Assembly: GCF_900130075.1 (NCBI RefSeq)
Contig: NZ_LT671418.1
Location: 2,852,001 to 2,916,000 of the forward strand
Source: Herminiimonas arsenitoxidans
GTDB lineage: Bacteria > Pseudomonadota > Gammaproteobacteria > Burkholderiales > Burkholderiaceae_D
Reading direction: 5' to 3'
Length of the DNA: 64,000 nt
Part shown: piece after piece, positions 34,401 through 45,288 of the stretch
How the letters are laid out: every line of letters starts with the position of its first letter
Position numbering within the stretch: the stretch's first letter is position 1
Made by a program: the position numbers and the translations under genes
Notes under the pieces: model-generated
Told to the model about the DNA's origin: nothing
Seen by the model: the letters and a program-made list of their open reading frames with translations, nothing else
The model's database searches: none

Positions 34401-36174
34401 TACCGAATACCTGACGTCGGCTGAACAGATTCAGATCAAGATGGCGCAAGGTGCAAAACCAGGCGAAGGCGGTCAGTTGCCAGGTCACAAAGTGTCCGAG
34501 TACATCGCACGTCTGCGTTTCTCGGTACCTGGCGTAGGTTTGATTTCGCCGCCGCCGCATCACGATATTTATTCGATCGAAGATTTGGCGCAGCTGATTC
34601 ACGATTTGAAGAACGTCAATCCGCAAGCTTCGATCTCGGTCAAACTGGTGGCAGAAGTTGGTGTCGGTACAGTTGCAACCGGTGTAGCCAAAGCGAAAGC
34701 GGATCACGTTGTGATTGCTGGTCATGATGGCGGTACTGGTGCATCGCCATTGTCATCGGTCAAATATGCTGGTTCGCCGTGGGAATTGGGTCTGGCTGAA
34801 ACACAACAAACACTGATCTTGAATGGTTTGCGCACACGTATACGCGTACAGGCTGATGGTCAGATGAAAACCGGCCGTGACGTAGTCATCGCTGCGCTGT
34901 TGGGTGCGGATGAAATGGGCTTCTCGACAGCGCCGCTGGTCGTTGAAGGCTGCATCATGATGCGCAAATGCCATCTGAATACTTGTCCGGTCGGCGTTGC
35001 TACGCAAGATCCAGTCTTGCGCGCCAAGTTCTCCGGCAAGCCTGAGCACGTGGTTAACTACTTCTTCTTCATCGCTGAAGAAGCACGTCAAATCATGGCG
35101 CAATTGGGTATTCGTACATTCGACGAACTGATCGGCCGTGCTGATCTGCTCGACAAATCGAAAGCGATTTCGCATTGGAAAGCCAAGGGCCTGGATTTCA
35201 GCCGCATGTTCTATCAACCTGCGGTGGCTGAAGGCGTTGCACGCTATCACACCGAAGGTCAGGACCACGCTTTGGAAAAAGCGCTGGATAACAAATTGAT
35301 CGCACAAGCCAAGGCTGCGATTGAAAACGGTGAAAAAGTTTCGTTCATTTCGCCGATCAAAAACGTCAACCGTACTGTGGGCGCAATGTTGTCCGGTATG
35401 GTCGCGAAGAAATACGGTCACGAAGGTTTGCCTGACGACACCATCCACATTCAGTTGCAAGGTACTGCAGGCCAATCGGCTGGCGCGTTCCTCGCACACG
35501 GTATTACGTTGGATCTGGTCGGCGAAGGTAACGATTACGTCGGTAAAGGTTTGTCGGGCGGTCGCATCATCGTGCGTCCTAACACCGAGTTCCGCGGCCG
35601 CGCAGTAGAGAACATCATCAGCGGTAACACCTTGTTGTACGGTGCGGTTGCTGGTGAAGCCTTCTTCAACGGCGTTGCAGGTGAACGTTTTGCGGTCCGT
35701 AACTCCGGCGCGATTGCCGTGGTCGAAGGTACTGGCGATCACGGTTGTGAATACATGACAGGCGGCACGGTTGTTGTATTGGGCGAAACCGGACGTAACT
35801 TTGCTGCTGGTATGTCGGGCGGTATCGCGTATGTCTACGATCCAAAAGGCGATTTCGCGAGCAAGTGCAATATGGCGATGGTTTCTCTGCATGCAGTGCA
35901 GACCGCGGCCGAACAGGAAGACAAGGCAGAACACAATTCCTGGCATAGCCATGTACGTGGTGCTGATGCGCAAACCGATGAAGCAATTCTCAAAGGTTTG
36001 ATCGAGCGTCACTTCAAGTACACCGGCAGCACACGTGCACGCGCGCTGTTGGACGAGTGGAGCACCGCACGTAGCAAGTTCGTCAAGGTATTCCCATCGG
36101 AATACAAACGCGCATTGGCTGAGATGCATGCTGCCAAGGCTGAGCAGGCAGTGTCAACCAAGGTCGCTGTGTAA
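31486..36174 (+). CDS. gltB: Glutamate synthase (NADPH), large subunit
   Basis: Transfers the amide nitrogen of glutamine to 2-oxoglutarate, giving two glutamates; the core of ammonium assimilation. 1562 residues: type-2 glutamine amidotransferase domain with the nucleophile at Cys16 (EHDACGVGF, exposed after removal of a short propeptide), central domain, FMN-binding synthase domain ([10 protein letters not shown], then [25 protein letters not shown]), Cys cluster CHLNTCPVG for the 3Fe-4S centre, and the C-terminal GXGXG domain. All are intact. The ATG at 31486 has GGAG six bases upstream; a GTG at 31474 would overlap that ribosome site. Confidence 0.97.
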   Translation: MHAQGLYDPANEHDACGVGFVAHIKGKKSHSIVEQGLLILKNIDHRGAVGADKLMGDGAGILIQIPDQYYREEMAKQGVTLPPAGEYGVGMVFLPKENASRIACEQELERSVLAEGQVVLGWRDVLVDKEMPMSPTVREKEPVIRQIFIGRGQDIMVTDALERKLYVIRKASGHAIQALNLLHGQEFFVPSMSARTVVYKGLLLADQVGEYYKDLQDPRCVSALALVHQRFSTNTFPEWPLAHPYRLLAHNGEINTVKGNFNWMRAREGVMKSAVLGDDLKKLFPLIYEGQSDTACFDNALELLVMAGYPIAQAMMMMIPEAWENHTTMDDNRRAFYEYHAAMMEPWDGPAAMAFTDGRHIGGTLDRNGLRPARYIVTDDDLVVMASESGVLPIPESKIIQKWRLQPGKMFLIDLDAGRIIDDKELKDTYANAKPYKQWIESVRIKLNELNKEAAEAKPTTALLDLQQAFGYTQEDLKFLMSPMAITAEEATGSMGNDSPLAVMSNKDKTLYNYFRQLFAQVTNPPIDPIREAMVMSLVSFIGPKPNLLDTNNINPPMRLEVSQPVLDYADIAKLRNIGAHTGGKFKSHELNICYPTAWGKEGIEARLASLCAQAVDAVQSGHNILIISDRKIDENHVAIPALLATSAIHLHLVSKGMRTSTGLVVETGSARETHHFALLAGYGAEAIHPYLAMDTVSAMAKGLPGELSPEKAIANFQKAVGKGLMKVMSKMGISTYMSYCGAQIFEAIGLNKSLIQKYFKGTSSNVEGIGVFEVAEEALRLHKSAFSADPVLAHSLDAGGEYAYRVRGEEHMWTPDAIAKLQHSTRANNFSTYKEYAQIINDQSKRHMTLRGLFEFKFDPASAISLDEVEPAKEIVKRFASGAMSLGSISTEAHATLAIAMNRIGGKSNTGEGGEDTKRYRSELRGIPIKDGSTLASVIGKDVVEVDMPLLPGDSLRSKIKQVASGRFGVTTEYLTSAEQIQIKMAQGAKPGEGGQLPGHKVSEYIARLRFSVPGVGLISPPPHHDIYSIEDLAQLIHDLKNVNPQASISVKLVAEVGVGTVATGVAKAKADHVVIAGHDGGTGASPLSSVKYAGSPWELGLAETQQTLILNGLRTRIRVQADGQMKTGRDVVIAALLGADEMGFSTAPLVVEGCIMMRKCHLNTCPVGVATQDPVLRAKFSGKPEHVVNYFFFIAEEARQIMAQLGIRTFDELIGRADLLDKSKAISHWKAKGLDFSRMFYQPAVAEGVARYHTEGQDHALEKALDNKLIAQAKAAIENGEKVSFISPIKNVNRTVGAMLSGMVAKKYGHEGLPDDTIHIQLQGTAGQSAGAFLAHGITLDLVGEGNDYVGKGLSGGRIIVRPNTEFRGRAVENIISGNTLLYGAVAGEAFFNGVAGERFAVRNSGAIAVVEGTGDHGCEYMTGGTVVVLGETGRNFAAGMSGGIAYVYDPKGDFASKCNMAMVSLHAVQTAAEQEDKAEHNSWHSHVRGADAQTDEAILKGLIERHFKYTGSTRARALLDEWSTARSKFVKVFPSEYKRALAEMHAAKAEQAVSTKVAV

Positions 36175-36207
36175 GACTGCATAAACACAGTCAACAAACG
36201 ATGTCAT

Positions 36208-36232
36208 GGCCCGATTGCATAGCGATCGGGCC
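36208..36232 (+). promoter_or_regulatory. Hairpin between gltB and gltD
   Basis: Perfect eight-base stem GGCCCGAT / ATCGGGCC with a nine-base loop, no T-run. It may stabilise the gltB mRNA end or tune gltD expression. It also argues against a gltD start at 36206. Confidence 0.5.
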
Positions 36233-36262
36233 GAAACGAATGGTTTAGAAGGCGAGAGAAAC

Positions 36263-37726
36263 ATGGGAAAGATTACCGGCTTTATGGAATTTCAACGCTT
36301 GAAAGAAGCAAGCGAAGAGCCGCAAAAACGTACCAAGCATTACAAGGAATTCACCGTTCATTTGAGCGATGCGGAAGCAAAAGTGCAAGCTACACGCTGC
36401 ATGGATTGCGGTATTCCGTTTTGCAATAACGGCTGCCCGGTCAATAACATCATTCCTGACTGGAATGATCTGGTGTTTAGCGGCGCATACAAGCAAGCGC
36501 TGGATACCCTGCATTCGACCAACAACTTCCCTGAATTTACCGGTCGCATTTGCCCGGCACCATGCGAATCCGCATGTACCTTGGGCATCAATGAAGATCC
36601 GGTCGGTATCAAATCGATTGAGCATTTCATCATCGACAAAGGTTGGGAAAGCGGCTGGGTTGTGCCGCAACCACCTAGCGTGAAGACCGGCAAGAAAGTG
36701 GCTGTCGTCGGTTCCGGTCCTGCCGGTATGGCCGCTGCACAGCAGTTGGCACGCGTCGGCCACGATGTCACCGTGTTCGAGAAAAACGATCGCGTCGGCG
36801 GTTTGCTGCGTTACGGCATCCCTGACTTCAAGATGGAAAAATCGCACATCGATCTGCGCGTCAAACAGATGGAAGCTGAAGGCGTGAAATTCCGTACCAG
36901 CGTCTTGGTCGGCAAGGATTTCCCTGCGAACATCATCAACTGGGCGAAAGAAACCATCTCGCCAGAGCAGATCAACAAAGACTTCGATGCAGTCATCATC
37001 GCTGGTGGTGCAGAACAGCCACGCGATTTGCCAGTTCCAGGTCGTGAGTTGAAGGGCGTGCATTTCGCGATGGAATTCCTGCCATTGCAAAACAAGGTCA
37101 ATGCAGGCGACAAGATCAAAGATCAATTGATGGCAACCGGCAAGCACGTGGTTGTGATCGGTGGTGGTGATACCGGTTCCGATTGCGTCGGTACCTCGAA
37201 TCGTCATGGCGCTGCATCAGTTGCGCAATTTGAATTGCTGCCGCAGCCACCGGAAGAAGAGAACAAGCCTATGGTCTGGCCTTACTGGCCAACCAAGCTG
37301 CGCACTTCGTCTTCACATGAAGAAGGTTGTGAACGTGATTGGGCCGTAGCGACCAAGCGTCTTGAAGGCAAAAACGGCAAGGTTGAAAAACTGATCGCCG
37401 CACGTGTCGAATGGAAAGATGGCCGCATGCAAGAAGTGCCAAATTCGGAATTCGAAATGAAGGCTGATCTGGTTTTGTTGGCAATGGGCTTCGTTTCGCC
37501 AGTGGCGCAAGTGTTGGATGCTTTCGGTGTCGACAAGGATGCACGCGGCAATGCCAAAGCGACTACGGATGGCGAAGCTTGCTACCGTACATCAGTCGAC
37601 AAGGTTTTTGCCGCAGGTGATATGCGTCGCGGTCAATCGTTGGTGGTGTGGGCGATCCGAGAAGGACGTCAGTGCGCACGTGAGGTTGATGCGTTCTTGA
37701 TGGGCGAATCGGTACTGCCGCGCTAA
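36263..37726 (+). CDS. gltD: Glutamate synthase (NADPH), small subunit
   Basis: 487-residue flavoprotein that passes electrons from NADPH to GltB. Seen: N-terminal Cys sets [15 protein letters not shown] and CPAPCESAC for 4Fe-4S clusters, the FAD-binding [18 protein letters not shown] (read as [10 protein letters not shown]), [16 protein letters not shown], the NADPH-binding [12 protein letters not shown], and the C-terminal [17 protein letters not shown]. Start at 36263 with GGCGAGAGA before it. Follows gltB by 88 bases and is in the same operon; a strong terminator follows. Confidence 0.97.
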   Translation: MGKITGFMEFQRLKEASEEPQKRTKHYKEFTVHLSDAEAKVQATRCMDCGIPFCNNGCPVNNIIPDWNDLVFSGAYKQALDTLHSTNNFPEFTGRICPAPCESACTLGINEDPVGIKSIEHFIIDKGWESGWVVPQPPSVKTGKKVAVVGSGPAGMAAAQQLARVGHDVTVFEKNDRVGGLLRYGIPDFKMEKSHIDLRVKQMEAEGVKFRTSVLVGKDFPANIINWAKETISPEQINKDFDAVIIAGGAEQPRDLPVPGRELKGVHFAMEFLPLQNKVNAGDKIKDQLMATGKHVVVIGGGDTGSDCVGTSNRHGAASVAQFELLPQPPEEENKPMVWPYWPTKLRTSSSHEEGCERDWAVATKRLEGKNGKVEKLIAARVEWKDGRMQEVPNSEFEMKADLVLLAMGFVSPVAQVLDAFGVDKDARGNAKATTDGEACYRTSVDKVFAAGDMRRGQSLVVWAIREGRQCAREVDAFLMGESVLPR

Positions 37727-37746
37727 GCAGCAATCTTTTTGTACAG

Positions 37747-37783
37747 AAAACCCACTGCGTCGCAAGATGCAGTGGGTTTTTTT
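37747..37783 (+). terminator. Rho-independent terminator after gltD
   Basis: Stem AAAACCCACTGC / GCAGTGGGTTTT around GTCGCAAGAT, with a following T-run. Confidence 0.9.
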
Positions 37784-37883
37784 ACAACGTTTGGTGTATG
37801 TAAGCTGCCCAAAAGAAATGGACGCGGGAGCGTTTTCGTTTTCTGCACTACAATTATGACATTGCAAAAGAAATACTCCCCTA

Positions 37884-38687
37884 GTGCCTAATCTTGTTGA
37901 AATCCGCGATCTACATTTTGGCTATGGTGAGCGTCCGATACTGTCGGCGCTCAACATGGATTTCCCGCGCGGCAAGGTTATTGCCGTTATGGGTGGTTCC
38001 GGCTCAGGTAAAACAACCGTTCTGCGTTTGATCGGCGGTCAGTTGCAGCCGCAATCAGGCCAAGTCGCGGTCGATGATCAAGTTGTCCATAAGCTGGAAA
38101 CCAAAGCGCTGTATCAGTTACGTCGCAAGATGGGCATGCTGTTTCAGCATGGCGCGCTCTTTACCGATATCTCGGTGTTCGAGAACGTTGCCTTCCCGTT
38201 GCGCGAACATACGGACTTATCCGAAGAGTTGATTCGCGATCTGGTCTTGATGAAGTTGCATACAGTTGGCTTGCGCAATGCTGCACAACTGATGCCAGCC
38301 GAAATTTCCGGTGGCATGGCGCGTCGCGTGGCATTGGCGCGTTCGATTGCGCTTGATCCGCAACTCATCATGTATGACGAACCGTTTGCCGGCCTTGATC
38401 CGATTTCGATGGGTATGACGGCCAATCTGATACGCAAGCTCAATGATGCTTTGGGTTCGACCACGATTTTGGTGTCACATGATGTGCATGAGTCGTTTTC
38501 GATTGCCGATTATGTGTACTTCCTGTCGAACGGCGCGATTGTCGCGCAGGGTACGCCGGCAGAAATGACCGCATCCAGCGATCCGTATGTGAAGCAGTTC
38601 GTCAATGCCGAACCGGATGGTCCGGTGCCATTTCATTATCCAGGCAAGTCCCTGGCTGACGATTTGGGCTTGGGAGTGCGCTCATGA
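37884..38687 (+). CDS. mlaF: Mla phospholipid transporter ATPase MlaF
   Basis: ATPase of the MlaFEDB complex, which moves phospholipids between the inner membrane and periplasmic MlaC to keep outer-membrane asymmetry. 267 residues with Walker A GGSGSGKTT (37-45), signature ISGGMARRVALARS, Walker B LIMYDEPFAGLDP and switch His in SHDVHES. The start is GTG with a weak ribosome site (CTCCCC precedes). First gene of mlaF-E-D-A-C-B; its stop overlaps mlaE (ATGA). Confidence 0.94.
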   Translation: MPNLVEIRDLHFGYGERPILSALNMDFPRGKVIAVMGGSGSGKTTVLRLIGGQLQPQSGQVAVDDQVVHKLETKALYQLRRKMGMLFQHGALFTDISVFENVAFPLREHTDLSEELIRDLVLMKLHTVGLRNAAQLMPAEISGGMARRVALARSIALDPQLIMYDEPFAGLDPISMGMTANLIRKLNDALGSTTILVSHDVHESFSIADYVYFLSNGAIVAQGTPAEMTASSDPYVKQFVNAEPDGPVPFHYPGKSLADDLGLGVRS

Positions 38688-39463
38688 TTGTTTGGTTTCT
38701 AGAGACAATCGGGCGTTTGGTGCGCGAGTTTGTTGTCAATCTTGGTTTCGCTACACGTACTTTCTTCGGCATTCTTGGTGCCTCCGGCAGTCTGTGGCGT
38801 CGGCCGCGATTGGTGGTGAGCCAGATTCATTTTATTGGTAACTATTCGCTGGTTTTGATCGCGGTTGCCGGTTTGTTCGTTGGTTTTGTGCTGGGCTTGC
38901 AAGGTTATTACACACTGAATAAATACGGTTCCGAGCAGGCGCTGGGTTTGTTGGTTGCTCTGTCGCTGACGCGTGAGTTGGGACCGGTCGTGACTGCCTT
39001 GTTATTTGCCGGTCGTGCGGGCACTTCGCTGACAGCAGAAATTGGTTTGATGAAGGCTGGCGAGCAATTGTCGGCGATGGAAATGATGGCGGTTAATCCG
39101 CTGCAGCGCGTGTTGGCACCTCGTTTCTGGGCTGGCGTGATTGCAATGCCGGTGTTGGCGGCGATTTTCAGCGCGGTCGGCATCATGGGCGGTTATATCG
39201 TCGGCGTGAAATTGATAGGCGTCGACGAAGGTGCATTCTGGTCGCAAATGCAGGGTGGCGTCGATGTGGTGAATGACATCCTGAACGGCGTGATCAAAAG
39301 TATCGTATTTGGCTTCGCAGTAACATTTGTTGCCTTGTATCAGGGATATCAAGCACAGCCGACGCCGGAAGGCGTTGCTCGTGCAACGACGCGCACAGTG
39401 GTAATCGCATCGTTATCGGTGCTGGGGCTGGATTTCCTGATGACAGCGTTGATGTTCAGTTAA
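38684..39463 (+). CDS. mlaE: Mla phospholipid transporter permease MlaE
   Basis: 259-residue inner-membrane permease with about five to six hydrophobic segments. The signature region SLTRELGPVVTALLFAGRAG (read as TRELGPV and FAGRAG) followed by SLTAEIGLMKAGEQLSAMEMM (read as AEIG..EQLSAMEMM) and the NPLQRVLAPRF segment is diagnostic of the MlaE family. Overlaps mlaF by four bases. A gap of 129 bases separates it from mlaD. Confidence 0.95.
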   Translation: MIVWFLETIGRLVREFVVNLGFATRTFFGILGASGSLWRRPRLVVSQIHFIGNYSLVLIAVAGLFVGFVLGLQGYYTLNKYGSEQALGLLVALSLTRELGPVVTALLFAGRAGTSLTAEIGLMKAGEQLSAMEMMAVNPLQRVLAPRFWAGVIAMPVLAAIFSAVGIMGGYIVGVKLIGVDEGAFWSQMQGGVDVVNDILNGVIKSIVFGFAVTFVALYQGYQAQPTPEGVARATTRTVVIASLSVLGLDFLMTALMFS

Positions 39464-39592
39464 AGGGTGTGGAGCGGGCATGGCACTTTTCAATTAGAAT
39501 GTGCGCCCCCTCAACGCTTTGTTCGTGTGAATGGATGAGGATGATCTATTCTTAAGAAATAGCGCTTTCTCCCATATTTGAGGTATCTGTTT

Positions 39593-40066
39593 ATGCAACG
39601 AAAATCATTAGACTTATGGGTTGGCCTTTTTGTGCTGCTGGGCGCTGCTGCTTTGTTCTTTCTGGCGATGAAAGCCGGGAATATGAGCTCCCTGTCATTC
39701 GAGCAGGTTTATCCAGTTGTCACGCGATTTGACAATATCGGCGGGCTGAAGCCACGCGCGCCGGTGAAAAGTGCTGGCGTGGTAGTTGGGCGCGTAGCCG
39801 ACATCTCGTTTGACGATAAAAGTTATCAGGCAACCGTCACGTTGAATATTGAAAGCCGCTATCTTTTCCCAAAAGATAGCTCGGCCAAGATTTTGACTTC
39901 GGGCTTGCTAGGCGAGCAATACATCGGATTGGAACCGGGCGGTGATACGGTCAATTTGGCAGCAGGTGACAGAATTACAATGACGCAATCGGCGATGGTG
40001 CTGGAGAACTTGATTAGTCAATTCCTCTTTAGCAAGGCAGCCGAAGGGAAAGAAGATCAAAAATGA
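39593..40066 (+). CDS. mlaD: Mla transporter MCE-domain protein MlaD
   Basis: 157 residues: one N-terminal membrane anchor (DLWVGLFVLLGAAALFFLA, residues about 6-26) and one MCE domain (about 38-116; FDNIGGLKPRAPVKSAGVVVGRV, read as NIGGLKPRAPVK and GVVVGRV), then the SGLLGEQYIGLEPGG segment. Six MlaD form the ring that contacts MlaC. The ATG at 39593 has GAGG nine bases upstream; a TTG at 39578 is less likely. Overlaps mlaA by four bases. Confidence 0.94.
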   Translation: MQRKSLDLWVGLFVLLGAAALFFLAMKAGNMSSLSFEQVYPVVTRFDNIGGLKPRAPVKSAGVVVGRVADISFDDKSYQATVTLNIESRYLFPKDSSAKILTSGLLGEQYIGLEPGGDTVNLAAGDRITMTQSAMVLENLISQFLFSKAAEGKEDQK

Positions 40067-40785
40067 AAAATATAAGCAAAACACTTGTGCTGGTTTCAGC
40101 ATTGTTTCTGAGCGGATGCGCGACGACGAACACTAATACGCCGGGCGATCCATTGGAAGGCTTCAACCGTACAATGTTCGACTTCAACGATACCGTTGAT
40201 CGCGTTGCCTTGAAGCCGGTAGCGACTGCATACCAGGATGTGTTGCCATCGTTTGCACAAACGGCAATCGGCAACTTTTTTGGCAACCTCGGTGATGTCT
40301 GGACGATGGTTAACAATTTCCTGCAAGGGAAAGGCGAAGCCGGTATGTCTGACGTGATGCGTGTGGCCGTCAACAGTACTTTTGGTCTGGGCGGCATGCT
40401 CGATATCGCATCCGAAGCCGGTATTCCAAAGCATAAAGAAGATTTTGGTCAAACCTTGGGTCGCTGGGGCGTGCAGTCAGGTCCTTATGTGGTCTTGCCA
40501 CTTTTTGGTCCATCGACGTTGCGTGATACCGCTGCATTGCCAGTCGACTTCTATGGCGATGTCTGGACATATGTAGACTCGGTTCCTGTACGTAACAGCG
40601 GTTACGTCGTGCGTGCCATCGACCAGCGGGCAGCGGCGCTGGGTGCGACTAATTTGCTGGAAGATATCGCAATTGACCGTTACTCATTCGTGCGCAGTGC
40701 TTATTTGCAACGCCGCGAGAGCCTCGTGAATGATGGCAAGATCAAGGACGATGCGCCGGATACCAACAAGCCTTTAGCACCATAA
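40063..40785 (+). CDS. mlaA: Outer-membrane lipoprotein MlaA (VacJ)
   Basis: 240-residue lipoprotein with lipobox LFLSGC (Cys18 or 19). MlaA removes misplaced phospholipids from the outer leaflet together with a porin. Seen: the family opening DPLEGFNRTMFDFNDTVD (read as DPLEGFNR and FNDTVD), NFLQGK, FGQTLGRWGV and GPYVVLPLFGPSTLRD (read as GPYVVLPL). Its place inside the operon, between mlaD and mlaC, differs from E. coli, where mlaA stands alone, but is usual in several betaproteobacteria as far as I know. Confidence 0.95.
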   Translation: MKNISKTLVLVSALFLSGCATTNTNTPGDPLEGFNRTMFDFNDTVDRVALKPVATAYQDVLPSFAQTAIGNFFGNLGDVWTMVNNFLQGKGEAGMSDVMRVAVNSTFGLGGMLDIASEAGIPKHKEDFGQTLGRWGVQSGPYVVLPLFGPSTLRDTAALPVDFYGDVWTYVDSVPVRNSGYVVRAIDQRAAALGATNLLEDIAIDRYSFVRSAYLQRRESLVNDGKIKDDAPDTNKPLAP

Positions 40786-40958
40786 AGGAGAGTTCTTGTG
40801 CGGTGCTGGTGGCGGCTGATTTTGTTACCAATCGTTTCGCGCTTGAACCCGACGTGTTAAAACCGGTCGAAATGCCTGTAAACAACGATGTCGCATCGTT
40901 TTCATGATGTGGCAATGTTTCCACGGCAATAAGTAATTCCTGATTGAATCGGAGAGAA

Positions 40959-41594
40959 ATGAATATTTTTAAAAAATTATCGCTGGCGCTGATAGCGTTG
41001 ACCTTTGCGGGATATGCCGCTGCACAAGATGTGGAAGCGCCTGATGTATTGATCAAGCGCATTAGTGAAGATGTGATGGCGACTGCGAAGGCAGACAAGG
41101 CTATCCAGAGCGGTGATTCGCGTCGTATTCAGCAACTCGTTGATGAAAAGATTCTGCCTTACGTTGATTTCCAGCGTATGACGGCATTGGCTGCTGGTCG
41201 TTACTGGCGCGATGCCACGCCGGATCAGCAAAAGCAATTGACGACAGAATTCCGCAGCTTGCTGATGTACACCTACTCTGGTGCCATTGCACAGATCCGT
41301 GATCAAAAGCTGGAATATCGTCCATTGCGCGCCAGCCCATCTGATACGGAAGTCATCGTGAATACGCAAGTTTTGCAACCGCGCGGTGAGCCGATTCAGT
41401 TGAGCTACCGTTTGGCAAAATCACCTGCCGGCTGGAAAATTTATGACGTAAATGTACTCGGCGCATGGTTGGTCGAGACATATAAAGGCAGCTTTGCTGC
41501 AGAAATCAGCAAATCCGGTATCGATGGCTTGATCAAAACGCTGTCGGATAAAAACAAGAAACTTGCCGGCAGTATGGCAAAAACAGCTAAGTAA
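40959..41594 (+). CDS. mlaC: Periplasmic phospholipid shuttle MlaC
   Basis: 211 residues with a signal peptide (cleavage near YAAAQ). Carries phospholipid between MlaA and the MlaD ring. Seen: DVLIKRISEDVMATAKADK, then LPYVDFQRMTALAAGRYWRDATPDQQKQL (read as YVDFQRMT and GRYWRDATPDQ) and the C-terminal half WKIYDVNVLGAWLV, all typical of the family. The start at 40959 has GGAGAG just before it; an upstream TTG at 40944 would contain the ribosome site. Confidence 0.94.
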   Translation: MNIFKKLSLALIALTFAGYAAAQDVEAPDVLIKRISEDVMATAKADKAIQSGDSRRIQQLVDEKILPYVDFQRMTALAAGRYWRDATPDQQKQLTTEFRSLLMYTYSGAIAQIRDQKLEYRPLRASPSDTEVIVNTQVLQPRGEPIQLSYRLAKSPAGWKIYDVNVLGAWLVETYKGSFAAEISKSGIDGLIKTLSDKNKKLAGSMAKTAK

Positions 41595-41602
41595 TCATCA
41601 GT

Positions 41603-41890
41603 ATGTTTCAACCCGGCGAATCGCTCACCTTCAATAATGCCCAAGTAATATTGGCAAATGGCTTGCAGGCAATCGCCGGCGGGCAGACGGTGATCGACTT
41701 CTCCAATGTCGTGACTGTAGACTCCTCTGCGGTTGCGGCGATGCTGGTTTGGCGGCGCGCGGCAACCGCGCGTGCCGCATCACTGGCTTTCAATAATTTG
41801 CCGGCTAATCTGAGCAGTCTGATTTCTTTGTACGACGTCAAGACCTTGCTCGATGCCAGCCTTCCGCGCGCAGATCTGCCACATCATTGA
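41603..41890 (+). CDS. mlaB: STAS-domain protein MlaB
   Basis: 95-residue cytoplasmic STAS protein that binds MlaF and supports transporter assembly. Seen: VIDFSNVVTVDSSAVAAMLVW (read as VIDFSNV and VDSSAVA), the loop normally holding the key Ser/Thr. It starts eight bases after mlaC and closes the mla operon. Confidence 0.88.
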   Translation: MFQPGESLTFNNAQVILANGLQAIAGGQTVIDFSNVVTVDSSAVAAMLVWRRAATARAASLAFNNLPANLSSLISLYDVKTLLDASLPRADLPHH

Positions 41891-42047
41891 CCTTTTGTTA
41901 AGGTCGTCTCCCTCGCACGCGCCTCATCCGCATCCTAATCCAGCGTTCCATAGCGAAAATCCAATATAATCAAGGGTTTCGCCATTCGGTTAGCGCGAAC
42001 TGCGCTTCGATCAGCGTTTTATTTTCCGTAAAGTGTCATTAGCCACC

Positions 42048-42959
42048 ATGGCTGCAATTCAAATAAATAATGTCGAAAAAAGCTATCGCGCTCTGAAAGC
42101 GTTGAATGGCATTTCACTGTCTATTGAAGAAGGTGAATTTTTCGGCCTGCTCGGCCCTAACGGTGCGGGCAAGACTACATTGATTTCCATCATTGCCGGC
42201 TTGAATCGTGCGGATTCGGGCAATGTCACCATCCACGGGCATGATGTCGTCAGCGACTATCGCCAGGCGCGCAAACTGCTCGGCGTGGTGCCGCAGGAAT
42301 TGGTATTCGATCCTTTCTTTACCGTGCGCGAGACTTTGCGCATGCAATCCGGCTATTACGGCTTGAAGAATAACGATGCGTGGATAGATGAAGTCATGCA
42401 TCACCTTGACCTGACCGGCAAGGCGGACGCGAATATGCGCGCGCTGTCGGGCGGCATGAAGCGTCGTGTACTGGTAGCGCAAGCCTTGGTGCACAAGCCG
42501 CCTGTGATTGTGCTGGATGAACCGACTGCCGGTGTCGACGTTGAGTTGCGCCAAACTTTGTGGAAATTCATTTCACGTCTTAATCGTGAAGGGCACACCG
42601 TCGTCCTGACCACGCATTATCTGGAAGAAGCGCAAGCCTTGTGCAATCGCGTCGCGATGTTGAAAGCGGGGCAAGTAGTTGCCTTGGATACGACTTCGAC
42701 CTTGATTAAGCGTATCTCCGGATCGCAACTGGTCGTGAAGCTCGCTTCGGGCACGTTGCCTGACGAACTGAAAGAACTGGTGTCGCATCCGGAAGAACTG
42801 ATGTTTGGTAATAAATACACTTTGCGTGTGAATGATTACAGCGACGTTGAACCGATACTCGCCAAGCTGCGTTTGGCTGGCGTGGTGATAGAAGACATGC
42901 AATTGCAACAAGCGGATCTGGAAGATGTCTTTATCCAGATCATGGAAGGTGAGAAATGA
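42048..42959 (+). CDS. ABC transporter ATP-binding protein (YadG-like)
   Basis: 303 residues. Walker A GPNGAGKTT near 43-51, signature LSGGMKRRV, Walker B VIVLDEPTAGVD and a C-terminal extension of about 80 residues as in YadG/CcmA-type exporters. With the next gene it forms an ABC-2 exporter whose substrate is unknown. ATG at 42048 was preferred; a GTG at 42033 is possible and neither has a strong ribosome site. Its stop overlaps the permease start (ATGA). 157 bases separate it from mlaB, so it may have its own promoter. Confidence 0.92.
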   Translation: MAAIQINNVEKSYRALKALNGISLSIEEGEFFGLLGPNGAGKTTLISIIAGLNRADSGNVTIHGHDVVSDYRQARKLLGVVPQELVFDPFFTVRETLRMQSGYYGLKNNDAWIDEVMHHLDLTGKADANMRALSGGMKRRVLVAQALVHKPPVIVLDEPTAGVDVELRQTLWKFISRLNREGHTVVLTTHYLEEAQALCNRVAMLKAGQVVALDTTSTLIKRISGSQLVVKLASGTLPDELKELVSHPEELMFGNKYTLRVNDYSDVEPILAKLRLAGVVIEDMQLQQADLEDVFIQIMEGEK

Positions 42960-43711
42960 TCGGCTTCCAGACACTGTTTTATAAAGAGATGCTGCGCTTC
43001 TGGAAGGTCGCGACGCAGACTGTTGCTGCTCCTATTCTGACGGCTGTCTTGTATCTGTTGATCTTCGGCCATGTGCTGGAAGATCATGTGCAGGTATATC
43101 CGGGCGTGAAATACACAGCCTTCCTGATCCCTGGTTTGGTGATGATGAGTGTTTTGCAAAACGCATTCGCCAATTCGTCTTCGTCACTGATTCAATCGAA
43201 GATCACCGGCAATCTGGTATTCGTTTTGTTGCCGCCGCTGTCGCACTGGGAATTGTTCAGTGCGTATGTAATGGCTGCAGTCGTGCGCGGTCTAGTCGTA
43301 GGGACTGGCGTGTTTATCGTCACCGCCTGGTTTGCGGATATTACGTTTGTTGCGCCATGGTGGATTGCGATTTTTGCGATACTTGGTGCGGCGATGCTGG
43401 GCACCATGGGTTTGATTGCTGGTATTTGGGCTGAAAAATTTGATCAGCTTGCAGCGTTTCAAAATTTCCTGATCATGCCGGCGACGTTCTTATCAGGGGT
43501 ATTTTATTCAGTGCATTCCTTGCCGCCATTTTGGCAAACGGTCTCGCGTCTGAATCCGTTCTTTTACATGATAGACGGCTTCCGTTACGGATTTTTTGGT
43601 CAGTCCGATGTGAATCCGCTGATCAGTTCTACGGTCGTTGCATTTTTCCTGGTGCTGCTGGCAGGTGTCGGTATGTCGCTCCTGAAGAGCGGTTACAAAC
43701 TGCGCCATTAA
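42956..43711 (+). CDS. ABC-2 family permease (YadH-like)
   Basis: 251 residues with about six membrane segments. Features typical of ABC-2 permeases: FYKEMLRFWKVATQT at the start, GLVMMSVLQNAFANSSSSL (read as GLVMMSVLQNAF), and the late motif PATFLSGVFYSVHSLP..NPFFYMIDGFRYGFFG (read as FLSGVFYSVHSLP). It pairs with the preceding ATPase. The cargo cannot be told. Confidence 0.92.
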   Translation: MIGFQTLFYKEMLRFWKVATQTVAAPILTAVLYLLIFGHVLEDHVQVYPGVKYTAFLIPGLVMMSVLQNAFANSSSSLIQSKITGNLVFVLLPPLSHWELFSAYVMAAVVRGLVVGTGVFIVTAWFADITFVAPWWIAIFAILGAAMLGTMGLIAGIWAEKFDQLAAFQNFLIMPATFLSGVFYSVHSLPPFWQTVSRLNPFFYMIDGFRYGFFGQSDVNPLISSTVVAFFLVLLAGVGMSLLKSGYKLRH

Positions 43712-43770
43712 CACTCGCGTGCACCCTATTTATTCATCCCATCATCACCATATTAGATAAAGGCAGAATC

Positions 43771-44007
43771 ATGTTGCCCACACCAGAATTAGTTAAAAGT
43801 TATATCGCCGCCGGACTGGATTGCTCGCATCTCGAAGTCAGTGGCGATGGCGCACACTTCGAAGCCGTGATCGTGTCACATGCATTTGCTGGCAAGCGTT
43901 TAATCCAGCGTCATCAATTGGTATACGCCGCATTGGGCGATCGCATGCGTGAAGAAATTCATGCTTTGTCGATGAAGACACTGACGCCTGAAGAATTCCA
44001 GAAGTAA
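43771..44007 (+). CDS. BolA/IbaG-family protein
   Basis: 78 residues with the BolA fold: EVSGDGAHFEAVIVSHAFAGKRLIQRHQLVYAAL (read as GDGAHFE and RLIQRHQLVY) then the C-terminal EIHALSMKTLTPEE. BolA-like proteins work with monothiol glutaredoxins in iron-sulfur trafficking; IbaG is the murA-linked member in gammaproteobacteria, and the same linkage is seen here, 30 bases before murA. The ATG at 43771 was chosen because the open frame upstream lies inside the permease gene. Confidence 0.9.
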   Translation: MLPTPELVKSYIAAGLDCSHLEVSGDGAHFEAVIVSHAFAGKRLIQRHQLVYAALGDRMREEIHALSMKTLTPEEFQK

Positions 44008-44037
44008 GACTCACCTATCTGAACGGATACGCTTTAA

Positions 44038-45287
<1,250 letters not shown>

Positions 45288-45288
<1 letters not shown>

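Noticed and set aside
34753..36129. 458-residue open frame on the minus strand inside gltB
   Set aside because: Lies entirely opposite a highly conserved gene; composition is His/Arg/Cys-rich as expected of an antisense shadow, and no domain is recognised.
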